Of a stretch of DNA of 64,000 bases, positions 1 through 6,551 are shown piece after piece (position 1 is the stretch's first letter; each line of letters starts with the position of its first letter). Source of the stretch: Chitinophaga rupis (GTDB lineage Bacteria; Bacteroidota; Bacteroidia; Chitinophagales; Chitinophagaceae); contig NZ_FOBB01000007.1 in the NCBI RefSeq assembly GCF_900109685.1, forward strand, positions 310,001 through 374,000. Reading direction: 5' to 3'. The notes beneath the pieces are model-generated. The model was not told the DNA's origin and did no database searches. It was given only the letters and a program-made list of their open reading frames with translations. A program made the position numbers and the translations under genes.

Positions 1-462
1 TCCACCTGCAGTAAATGTTACGGTGGACAAGGCATTGTTCAGGTCCAGCTGCCGCTGGTATTGTTCCGGTGCGCCATTGATGCTGTTATCAAAAAACAGG
101 CTGCCCAGGGTCAGGTAACGGGCACTGTACAGGCCCATCATTTTACGTGCAACCTGGTCTGCCTCCAAATATTTTTCTTCAGACAGCAGCTGGCGTATAA
201 GCGGTAACGTTTGTTTGGCTTGCGGATTATTACCATCACGCGGCCCGCCTGACCACAGATAGCCTTCATTCAATTGCAGCTGTTCCTGCTGCACGCCACC
301 AAATACCATAGCGCCTATACGACCATTGCCTACCGGCAGGGCGGCTATCCATTGCGTGGCTGGCTGTTGGTACCATAGCCGTAGCAGCGAATCTTCCGGC
401 GGCGCTGCGGATAAAACCTGTACTGCTAATAATAAAAGAAGGGTAATGGTGTAACGTTTCAT
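1..462 (-). CDS. Glycoside hydrolase family 95-type protein, N-terminal part (cut by window edge)
   Basis: Reading the minus strand from the ATG at 462 gives 154 residues open to the window edge. Residues 1-20 form a hydrophobic signal peptide. The mature start carries LWYQQPATQW (29-38), ALPVGNGRIGAMVFGGV (41-57) and LNEGYLWSGGPRD (64-76), the N-terminal beta-sandwich signature of GH95 enzymes (alpha-L-fucosidases and related galactosidases). The family normally runs to about 750-850 residues, so the (alpha/alpha)6 catalytic domain and its acid/base residues lie outside the window. Probably secreted or periplasmic and acting on fucosylated plant or host glycans. Family call is firm; substrate is not determinable here. 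Confidence 0.85.
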   Translation of the reverse strand, partial: MKRYTITLLLLLAVQVLSAAPPEDSLLRLWYQQPATQWIAALPVGNGRIGAMVFGGVQQEQLQLNEGYLWSGGPRDGNNPQAKQTLPLIRQLLSEEKYLEADQVARKMMGLYSARYLTLGSLFFDNSINGAPEQYQRQLDLNNALSTVTFTAGG

Positions 463-1120
463 ACTGGAATTCAGATTTTGTAGAACAGCAGATCTGTGAT
501 GACTTTATTTTTATAAGATCAAGCTTCCAGGCTTTACTGAAATTGCTGAAGAATATTTAGTGCAACAGGTGGCTTATAGTAGCTCACTAAACCTGACGCC
601 CATTATTAATGATAAGCAATACAGTTACTAACAGCATTCTTGTAATAGAGAAAAAAAGGATGGACTAATAATATTTACGTCCTTCTTTTTTCATAAACCT
701 GGAATCTTGATTCAAATTAAGCAATCGATTGCATAAAATAAAATTCTGGTGAAGATTGCATCAGGAACAGCGGAAATCACATTAATACCACTGAAAAAAC
801 CTTCGTTCAAAACTTAAGGAAAGGGAGTAATGTGCCGGGCAAAATGTTCAGGGATACCGGTGGTATTATCTGATCCTATCGCTGGCAAAAGCTGGCAGAA
901 TATCTGGTTGTATTGAACAAAAAGGAACAAACAATGAAAACGCTTTTCATAGTATCAGCATATGAACAAAATGGGATTAAGCTCCCAAAGCATCTGCCTG
1001 AAAGCCTTTCTACAAGTGTAACCGGGAATATTGTCCTTTGATAATTTACCGGTGCTGTTTAAGCAACGATGTATTGAATTTTTGAGGTTGAAAGAAAATA
1101 GTGCTTACTGTAGATCATAA
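463..1120. other. Intergenic region, about 660 bases, no convincing gene
   Basis: AT-rich stretch between the divergently oriented GH95 gene and the terminator at 1121. It holds the perfect palindrome at 721-732 and one small plus-strand reading frame, 934-1041 (35 residues, starting MKTLFIVSAYEQNGI), which has no recognisable family and could be a remnant or chance. Nothing else was recognised. Confidence 0.5.
721..732. promoter_or_regulatory. Perfect palindrome GCAATCGATTGC, LacI-family operator-like
   Basis: A 12-bp perfect palindrome with a central CG, the general form of LacI/GalR-family operators. It lies about 260 bases upstream of the GH95 start, which is far for a direct repressor site. 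No LacI regulator is in the window. Seen: the palindrome. Inferred: the regulator class. Confidence 0.3.
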
Positions 1121-1158
1121 AACTAAAAACGCCCCGTAATTGCGGGGCGTTTTTAGTT
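1121..1158. terminator. Bidirectional intrinsic terminator
   Basis: Perfect 16-bp stem (1121-1136 with 1143-1158), loop TAATTG, GC-rich core GCCCCG, A-tract on the left and T-tract on the right arm, so it can work on both strands. It lies 3 bases after the stop of the minus-strand small secreted protein. Confidence 0.85.
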
Positions 1159-1161
1159 TCG

Positions 1162-1452
1162 TCATGGATGCTGATAAAGATGGTAAACAAGGGTTCCTGA
1201 TGGCGGCAGGCCTGGCCCACCATCGGTATATCCCAGCGCTACCAAAGTTCCGTTAACTGGATTGGTGTCGGCATCGCTGACAATTTCTGCATTTGCCAAC
1301 GTGCTCCAGGCAACAAACTGGCCGGAAGGGGTGTACCATGCGTAATTAATGATGGCAGGTCTTGCTGTTTGGGTCTGTTTAGTTGAAAATGAGCTTAACA
1401 GAAAGATCCCGGCGAATAGTGGGAAAAAGAGAAGGGCTTTCACGTTTTTCAT
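1162..1452 (-). CDS. Small secreted hypothetical protein
   Basis: 96 residues from the ATG at 1452 (MKNVKALLFFPLF...). The frame is open upstream to 1518, but this start places a clean signal peptide (basic MKN, hydrophobic 4-20) at the N-terminus. The mature part is about 75 residues, rich in Gly, Thr and Ala, with WYTPSGQFVAW in the middle, and it ends before a strong terminator. There is no Cys at the cleavage region, so not an obvious lipoprotein. It looks like one of the many short secreted Bacteroidota proteins of unknown role. No function can be assigned. Confidence 0.6.
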   Translation of the reverse strand: MKNVKALLFFPLFAGIFLLSSFSTKQTQTARPAIINYAWYTPSGQFVAWSTLANAEIVSDADTNPVNGTLVALGYTDGGPGLPPSGTLVYHLYQHP

Positions 1453-1637
1453 GTGAAAATGTTTAATGGTTAAGAGGAGTATATCATTTAAATCTACAAA
1501 AGAGATTTGAACAATCAAAGAACATTTCAGAACATGTTTGTATGAATTGTGTAACAGCCGGATTATATGGGCAAACGGTATTATAGGTTTCGTGATTTAA
1601 GTTATTTACATACATTAGCGGCGTAAAAATGTTAATC

Positions 1638-2054
1638 ATGGAATATGTAAAAGAATATGTTGTTAATCCTGATCATATAGATGTTCAGGGAATAATGGAT
1701 GGTCTGTTTTACCCTTTTTACATGGAATATTGCCGGCATGAGTTTATAAAAGATGTTCTTGGATTTGGCCTCGAAGAAGAAGCGAAAAAAGGAATAAATA
1801 TGGTTTTGTCTCAGTATACGATCAATTTCCTTCGTTCCCTCAAAAAGGATGATAGATTTACAGTAACCTGTGAATTGTTTGCTGATAAAAGTGGCAAACC
1901 TCAAATACACTTTGAGCAAAAAATAATTCTAAACGGAAAGATCGTTACCAAAGCAGTTTTCACCGGAACCTGTGTACCTGCTACCGGTGGACGGCCATTC
2001 CTCCCGGATTCGATCAAAGAAAAATTGCTTACAGCGCCTATATTGGAATCTTAA
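1638..2054 (+). CDS. Acyl-CoA thioesterase-like hotdog protein (4HBT family)
   Basis: 138 residues from the ATG at 1638; another in-frame ATG at 1629 would add three residues. The N-terminus reads as the first strand of a hotdog fold, then HIDVQGIMDGLFYPFYMEYC, which matches the YbgC/FadM-like segment where the usual catalytic Asp and the N/Y-x-x-Y helix lie; here the Asp sits at HID. Likely hydrolyses acyl-CoA or acyl-ACP thioesters in the cytoplasm. It is followed after 22 bases by a VOC protein in the same direction, so the two probably form an operon. Substrate unknown. Confidence 0.7.
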   Translation: MEYVKEYVVNPDHIDVQGIMDGLFYPFYMEYCRHEFIKDVLGFGLEEEAKKGINMVLSQYTINFLRSLKKDDRFTVTCELFADKSGKPQIHFEQKIILNGKIVTKAVFTGTCVPATGGRPFLPDSIKEKLLTAPILES

Positions 2055-2076
2055 TAAAGTACCAACCCGACCCAAA

Positions 2077-2442
2077 ATGAAATTTACAAAACTGGTCCCC
2101 AATGTATTTTATACAGACATTAAAGTAGGTCTCCGGCTTTTTGTTGAGTGCCTGGAATTTAATATTGGGTATGATGAATTGAACTCGGAGGATCCTTTTT
2201 GTGTGATCGAAAAAGATGAATTGCGTATCAACCTTTTTCAAAACAAGGAGTATGCAGAAAAAGACCGGCCTGAATTCAGGCTGGTAACAACTGATATTAA
2301 AGAGGTGTATAAAAAAGTAGCATCAACGCATCCGGAATTACTGCATCCCAATCTTAACAAAATTACACTCCGGCCCTGGGGCGCCAGGGAATTTGCATTG
2401 AAGGATGAATCCGATGTTTGTATGATCATTCAGCAATGGTAA
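2077..2442 (+). CDS. VOC (glyoxalase/bleomycin-resistance) family protein
   Basis: 121 residues starting MKFTKLVPNVFYTDI at the ATG at 2077; the frame is open further upstream but overlaps the thioesterase, so this start is preferred. One betaalphabetabetabeta module pair of the vicinal-oxygen-chelate fold is suggested by the N-terminal strand, the central IEKDELRINLFQ, and the C-terminal REFALKDESDVCMIIQQW in place of the usual REF-x-x-D-P-D-G ending. The canonical metal ligands are not complete by eye, so it may be a binding protein rather than an enzyme. Probably co-transcribed with the upstream thioesterase. Confidence 0.65.
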   Translation: MKFTKLVPNVFYTDIKVGLRLFVECLEFNIGYDELNSEDPFCVIEKDELRINLFQNKEYAEKDRPEFRLVTTDIKEVYKKVASTHPELLHPNLNKITLRPWGAREFALKDESDVCMIIQQW

Positions 2443-2455
2443 TTGTAGTTAGTGT

Positions 2456-2668
2456 TTACTCGCCATCGGGATCCACTACATCTGTTTGGGCTACGCGGCC
2501 AACCTGCCCATCCTCCAGCCGTACCTTTATTCCTCTTGAATGATAGGCTGCTGATGTAAGCACATCTTTAACAATGCCATATGTTAACTTACCACTTCGC
2601 TGGTCTTTTTTAAGGATAATGGCTACTTCCTGTCCGGGATAAATGTCTTTTCTATATTGGCCATCCAT
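2456..2668 (-). CDS. ywbE: YwbE family protein (DUF2196)
   Basis: 70 residues, the full usual length of the family. The sequence follows the YwbE pattern closely: RKDIYPGQEVAIILKKDQ, then SGKLTYGIVKDVLT, then HSRGIKVRLEDGQVGRV. This is a small all-beta protein of unknown biochemical role, widespread in Firmicutes and Bacteroidota. Convergent with the VOC gene, 13 bases apart; no terminator is visible in that gap. Confidence 0.85.
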   Translation of the reverse strand: MDGQYRKDIYPGQEVAIILKKDQRSGKLTYGIVKDVLTSAAYHSRGIKVRLEDGQVGRVAQTDVVDPDGE

Positions 2669-2859
2669 ATGTTTTCTGTTTATCAGCCGTAAAATTATTG
2701 AAGGAAAACATCATTATGGCAAAAATGTATCAGAAAAGGTGTCGATGCTTTGTTTCCTTGACTGGTCCATTTCAGTTATTACGCTCTCCATAGCCAGGTT
2801 CTCAATCACCAACAGTAAGAGCACCGTTCGGTTATTTGCTGCTGCAACAACTATTGGGG

Positions 2860-2897
2860 TCAACAATTGTCCCGTACTGTATCGGGACAATTGTTGA
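2860..2897. repeat. Long perfect hairpin, 15-bp arms
   Basis: Arms 2860-2874 and 2883-2897 are perfect inverted copies (core CAACAATTGTCCCG) around an 8-base loop. There is no T-tract on either side, so it is not a standard terminator. A second near-palindrome, CTAACAAATTGTTAG, lies at 2912-2926. Both are just past the stop of the methyltransferase gene. Together they could act as a transcript 3' end or be a remnant of a small repeat. Confidence 0.5.
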
Positions 2898-2948
2898 ACC
2901 AGCTTGCCAGACTAACAAATTGTTAGCTGGTAGTGTATACATTAAGAT

Positions 2949-3797
2949 CTAAGTGGTTGCAACCAATATTGGTTCAGCATTCGATAGGGAAAGCCCATCC
3001 GCCCGGCCGGCAAAATATTTACCTGAGAGGTCGCTCCCGGATACAATTTCTGCATTCCGCAAACCCGCTTTAGCAGAAAGCTCCAGCATCTGCTCAGGTG
3101 TGAAAAAGCTGAGAAATGGCGTCCCTGCAGCCGCAGCTCCTTTCATGGCCATCTCAAGCAAATGTTGTTCGTCTGGATGTAGCAGCTCTTTCGGTAACAA
3201 AAAAGACATAGCTAATGTAGAATGCGGAGCCAGGGATGCAACCTGCTGAAGCATGCCCAGTATCGCCTCTTGTGTAAGGTACATGCTAACACCGGTACAG
3301 GCAATGATTGCCGGGCTACTGGCATCAAAGCCGGCATTTTTCAGCGACAAAAGCCAGTTGGCATTTTTTTCAAAATCAACCGGAACGAACCGCAGTCTAT
3401 CAGGTATACCTAAGCCGAGTGCAATCAGGCGCTGCTCTTTCCACGCCTGTGTGTTGGGTTCGTCAATTTCGTAAACTGTTATTTTTGAACTCAGTTCCTT
3501 TTGCCGTAAGGCAAAGGTGTCAAGGCCGGCGCCCAGTATAACATACTGCTGTACTCCACGGTTAACGGCCGCTGCCACCAGGTCTTCTACAAACCTCGCC
3601 CGCGTAACTATTGACAGGCGTGCTTGCCGGGTGCCTTCCGGATTCATGTCCGGCCGTTGTTGCCAGCTGGCTTCCGGGCCTGCCAGCTGCAGGCCAAGTT
3701 CATCTTCCAATATGTGCGGTGGTGCATCTACCTGCAGATGTAATGCTCTCCATAAAGCCACGCGCACGGCGGTATTATCCGGAATTGTTTTTTGCAT
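2949..3797 (-). CDS. SAM-dependent methyltransferase, leucine carboxyl methyltransferase-like (TIGR00027 type)
   Basis: 282 residues, normal for the family. It shows the class I SAM motif VILGAGLDTFALR (86-98), the acidic ribose-binding EIDEPNTQAWK (110-120) and the post-I segment GVSMYLT (169-175), all hallmarks of the LCMT/PPM-like group common in actinobacteria and scattered elsewhere. The substrate is unknown; members include O-methyltransferases of secondary metabolism. It is the last gene of a likely minus-strand operon, AraC-type regulator, PhnB-like protein, methyltransferase, with gaps of 74 and 37 bases. Its N-terminus MQKTIP is the same as that of the preceding gene. Confidence 0.8.
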   Translation of the reverse strand: MQKTIPDNTAVRVALWRALHLQVDAPPHILEDELGLQLAGPEASWQQRPDMNPEGTRQARLSIVTRARFVEDLVAAAVNRGVQQYVILGAGLDTFALRQKELSSKITVYEIDEPNTQAWKEQRLIALGLGIPDRLRFVPVDFEKNANWLLSLKNAGFDASSPAIIACTGVSMYLTQEAILGMLQQVASLAPHSTLAMSFLLPKELLHPDEQHLLEMAMKGAAAAGTPFLSFFTPEQMLELSAKAGLRNAEIVSGSDLSGKYFAGRADGLSLSNAEPILVATT

Positions 3798-3834
3798 AGA
3801 CTAATTGTTTACATCATTGAATGAGAACATTGGA

Positions 3835-4239
3835 TCAAAACAGGATTAACTGCCAGGAGAAATTGTATTGATCTGAAAAGAAAGCAAACTTACGGCTGAA
3901 GCCATAACTATCCAGCGGCATCATCACCTTACCTTCTTTTAAGAGTGCCTGATAAAGGGTTTCAATTTCTGTATCAGTTTCACAGTTTACGGCTATGGAT
4001 ACAGAAGGATTAAAAGAGTAGCTGCCCTCCGGATCATCTGCAGCCATATATTCTGTGCCTGCCAGTGAAAAAAGCACATGTTTGATCAACCCTTTTTCGG
4101 CGCCCGGCTCGCCCGGTTCAAATCCTTTTATCTCCTTTATTTCTGAATTGGGAAGGAGCGATGTATAAAATGTAACGGCCTCTTTCGTTTTCCCGCAATT
4201 ATTGCCGGTAAACATCAGGAATGGTATTGTCTTTTGCAT
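3835..4239 (-). CDS. VOC family protein, PhnB/3-demethylubiquinone methyltransferase-like
   Basis: 134 residues. MQKTIPFLMFTGNNCGKTKE at the start, KHVLFSLAGTEYMAAD in the middle and a YGFSRKFAFFSD-W ending follow the PhnB-like group of VOC proteins. Members are often annotated as 3-demethylubiquinone-9 3-methyltransferase, but this is a glyoxalase fold and not a SAM enzyme. Probably a small ligand-binding or stress protein. It lies between the AraC-type regulator and the methyltransferase, and is probably co-transcribed with them. Confidence 0.75.
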   Translation of the reverse strand: MQKTIPFLMFTGNNCGKTKEAVTFYTSLLPNSEIKEIKGFEPGEPGAEKGLIKHVLFSLAGTEYMAADDPEGSYSFNPSVSIAVNCETDTEIETLYQALLKEGKVMMPLDSYGFSRKFAFFSDQYNFSWQLILF

Positions 4240-4313
4240 AAGTGTTCATTTAACCTGAGGCAAAGGTACCGGCTGCGGCTAAATTGAAATTGTACAAAAG
4301 CGACACGCACCTG

Positions 4314-5108
4314 CTATGATTGCCACTCCGGAAAACCAGGCATCCGTTCAATGGTTTTACGCAGGTAAATGCGGGGGCTTGCCCCTGAAAACAATTTAAA
4401 GTCGCGGATAAAATGAGACTGGTCGTAGTAGCCGATCGAATGCGCAAGATCTGTGAGGGAATGAAACTTGCTCTGGCGCAAAAATGCCAATGAGGTCTGG
4501 AACCGGCAAATACGTGTAAACAGGCTGGGGGCAATGCCTATATATGAATGAAAGAGCCGTTCAAGCGAACGTCCCGATAAGTTGAGATCATGCAGTACAC
4601 GGGATAGATTTGCGCCCTGCTGCAGCGCGCCAACAGCATATTCCACTTTTTTATTTCCACCTTCATGACGGCGCACCTGTGCCAGCAGAAATGTGGACAA
4701 GCAATTAACCTGTTGTTGCAATGAGCTGCAATTGAGGAGCTGTTCAGTTAGGACTGTTTTAGTAAGCTGAGAGATACATGTATTTTGATGGGTCAGCTCA
4801 TTTGCGTTTAAGCCAAAGACTGATTTTAGCGCTGTTGGCTGAAAGCTTACGCCAAGGGTGCGGAAACTGCCATGACAATGCAATTGCCCATACTTTGTCG
4901 CCTGGCCGAAAACAAATAGCTGCGGCAACCGTTCTCCTTCAAAACCGGCGAATGCCTCGGGTTTCTCCTGGAAAATAAGCCCTGGTATACCATTACACAT
5001 TGCCGTGAAGGTCTTTGGCGATACATCATCCGTTTGATCCTCCAGCATCCAGAAATGACGGACATAATTTTTGAGGGATGGAGGAGGAGGAATTATCTGA
5101 AAGTTCAT
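4314..5108 (-). CDS. AraC family transcriptional regulator
   Basis: 264 residues. Residues 1-140 form an N-terminal sensing domain of the DUF6597 type (MNFQIIPPPPSLKNYVRHFW). The C-terminal 166-250 is a double helix-turn-helix, with LSRVLHDLNLSGRSLERLF as the first and the diagnostic IGYYDQSHFIRDFKLFSGASP as the second. It heads a three-gene minus-strand run with the VOC protein and methyltransferase and likely controls them. No operator was identified. Ligand unknown. Confidence 0.85.
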   Translation of the reverse strand: MNFQIIPPPPSLKNYVRHFWMLEDQTDDVSPKTFTAMCNGIPGLIFQEKPEAFAGFEGERLPQLFVFGQATKYGQLHCHGSFRTLGVSFQPTALKSVFGLNANELTHQNTCISQLTKTVLTEQLLNCSSLQQQVNCLSTFLLAQVRRHEGGNKKVEYAVGALQQGANLSRVLHDLNLSGRSLERLFHSYIGIAPSLFTRICRFQTSLAFLRQSKFHSLTDLAHSIGYYDQSHFIRDFKLFSGASPRIYLRKTIERMPGFPEWQS

Positions 5109-5273
5109 GCGGCAGTTTTTCAGGAATAAAGATACGACGTAACCTTAGTACGGGTAATTACCATCCTGTATTTGCATTAAAAAAAGCCATTATAGTTGCA
5201 TATATTTGGTAGTGATGAGGCTATTACCAGGTACCCATAAAGAGCATGTAAACACCGTTTTAAGATATTTATA

Positions 5274-5993
5274 ATGGCATTGAACATCCCACAGCTTATT
5301 CTGCAGTTTATCGAAAACCACATAGAGACAGACACCATGTTATTACCCTTTCATTACCCCAAAAAGAACGAATGGGAGGAATTTCAAAGCGGTTTCAGGT
5401 ATCACGGCCTTTCAGGGAAAGATCTTACATCAACCAAAGAAGGGGAATGGCAGCCAGGCTGGTACGTTATAGCACTGAACGAGATGGATGATCCTTTTTT
5501 TATTGACCTGAACGAAGAGGCTTCAGGCTTTCCGGTTTATTATGCGCTGCATGGGGCAGGGCGATGGGATGCCATTGCCCTTGGTTTCGATATTGCTTCT
5601 TTTGGCCGTTTTTTGGAGCAAATGGAAAAGGCTGGTAAAGATAAAACAGCATGCCTTCAGCTCGTGGAGCTTTCTACAGATATCCAAAACCCTTTCTGGC
5701 TGGAACTTCGCACGACCATACAGGAATGGGACGATGAAGAAACGGAAAATACAGAAATTGACCCTGCATTGCTCAGGTACGGAAAACTGGTCGTTACAGA
5801 TGCTGGACCCAACAAAGTAAAAGTGGCCAAATACCTCATGAAGATCTGGGAAATTAGCCCGCAGGAAGCATTAGCCAGACTAACGCAACCGGATGTACTG
5901 GTAGCAATTGGCTTTGTGCTACATCTACAAAAATATAATGATGACCTGCAGCAGCTTGGGGCAAAGGTGGCCTGGTCTGATTTACCACTTTAA
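5274..5993 (+). CDS. SUKH (SMI1/KNR4)-like protein with a C-terminal ribosomal L7/L12-like domain
   Basis: 239 residues. Residues 1-117 have the SMI1/KNR4 layout (GWYVIALNEMDDPFFIDL, then PVYYALHGAGRWDAIALGF and a small helical end). After an acidic linker (152-163), residues 171-234 look like the L7/L12 C-terminal domain: GPNKVKVAKYLMKIWEISPQ, helix, then LQQLGAKVAW. SUKH proteins are often immunity proteins against contact-dependent or polymorphic toxins; the L7/L12-like domain could bind a translation factor or toxin. No toxin gene is adjacent. Domain calls are by eye. Confidence 0.6.
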   Translation: MALNIPQLILQFIENHIETDTMLLPFHYPKKNEWEEFQSGFRYHGLSGKDLTSTKEGEWQPGWYVIALNEMDDPFFIDLNEEASGFPVYYALHGAGRWDAIALGFDIASFGRFLEQMEKAGKDKTACLQLVELSTDIQNPFWLELRTTIQEWDDEETENTEIDPALLRYGKLVVTDAGPNKVKVAKYLMKIWEISPQEALARLTQPDVLVAIGFVLHLQKYNDDLQQLGAKVAWSDLPL

Positions 5994-6036
5994 AATTCCA
6001 GATCCAGCGGGGCGGGATTAAATTGTTGTACTAAAA

Positions 6037-6070
6037 CAAAAAAGCTTTGAGTGCTTTATGCTCAAAGCCT
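6037..6070 (-). terminator. Intrinsic terminator, probably the original tRNA-Met terminator
   Basis: On the minus strand: an 8-bp stem (6061-6068 with 6044-6051) with a 9-base loop, followed by a T6 tract. It begins 12 bases beyond the 11-bp tRNA-end copy at 6081, the same spacing as the hairpin that follows the intact tRNA gene. That is what is expected if this is the former tRNA downstream DNA displaced by an insertion. Confidence 0.65.
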
Positions 6071-6080
6071 TTACTAATGC

Positions 6081-6091
6081 GTAGCGAGAAA
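6081..6091. repeat. Left copy of the tRNA-Met 3' end (att-like direct repeat)
   Basis: GTAGCGAGAAA here is identical to 11032-11042, the complement of the tRNA-Met acceptor 3' end. Similarity stops after 11 bases. It marks the left end of the AT-rich segment. The short length makes attachment-site identity an inference supported by position rather than by length. Confidence 0.5.
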
Positions 6092-6233
6092 AGGCGGATC
6101 ATCTAACCTGTTAAATCATTTTCTCTGAAATTAGCTTTACTTTATTATAACGGAAACACTACAAGTAAATCTTTTCATCATCTTCACGAGCAAAGGCACA
6201 GTTACCGCCAATTACAAAAAATATTCACGACAG

Positions 6234-6383
6234 ATGATTCAATTGGATTCTAAAATACTGAACACTTCAGAACAAGCAATTTTTTATGCGCTGCAAAGGC
6301 AAATAGATGCTGAAATTAGTTTTGATAGGGAAGTTCAAAAGCTCAGAATTTGTGGAAGAATAAAAGTGGAGGTCAAAAAATAA
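6234..6383 (+). CDS. Possible small protein or gene remnant
   Basis: 49 residues, MIQLDSKILNTSEQAIFYAL followed by a basic tail ending VEVKK. The frame stays open upstream to about 6130 without a start codon, so it could be the C-terminal remnant of a longer gene of the island. No family recognised. Confidence 0.25.
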   Translation: MIQLDSKILNTSEQAIFYALQRQIDAEISFDREVQKLRICGRIKVEVKK

Positions 6384-6551
6384 GACTGCGTTTGAAAATA
6401 TAGCAACTACTCTCAATCTATATATGTCTATGTGAGACTATAATATTTCGGCTTAAGAAATTAGGTCATTATGTTGATTAAATTTTATGTTGTAGTGCTT
6501 TATTTTGAACTGTAGAGGATTTCTTAAGACATAGTTAATTATTTGAAAAAC

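Larger units (their letters stand above)
5994..6551. other. Non-coding stretch containing the left junction of the tRNA-Met island
   Basis: Holds a minus-strand terminator (6037-6070), the 11-bp copy of the tRNA 3' end (6081-6091), one possible small frame (6234-6383) and a 10-bp inverted repeat (CTTAAGAAAT at 6452-6461, its complement at 6519-6528). Base composition becomes clearly AT-rich from about 6100. No complete integrase or other gene was seen. Confidence 0.5.

Noticed and set aside
934..1041. Small frame MKTLFIVSAYEQNG
   Set aside because: 35 codons in an AT-rich gap, no promoter, no terminator of its own, no family; kept only as a note.
2643..2909. Frames in both directions between ywbE and the methyltransferase
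   Set aside because: The minus-strand frame has no start codon until its last 22 codons, and the plus-strand frame overlaps ywbE and a hairpin; neither resembles a known protein.
6081..6120. Decayed second tRNA gene at the island's left end
   Set aside because: Similarity to the tRNA stops after 11 bases; no anticodon or D-arm remnant follows, so an att-like repeat is the simpler reading.
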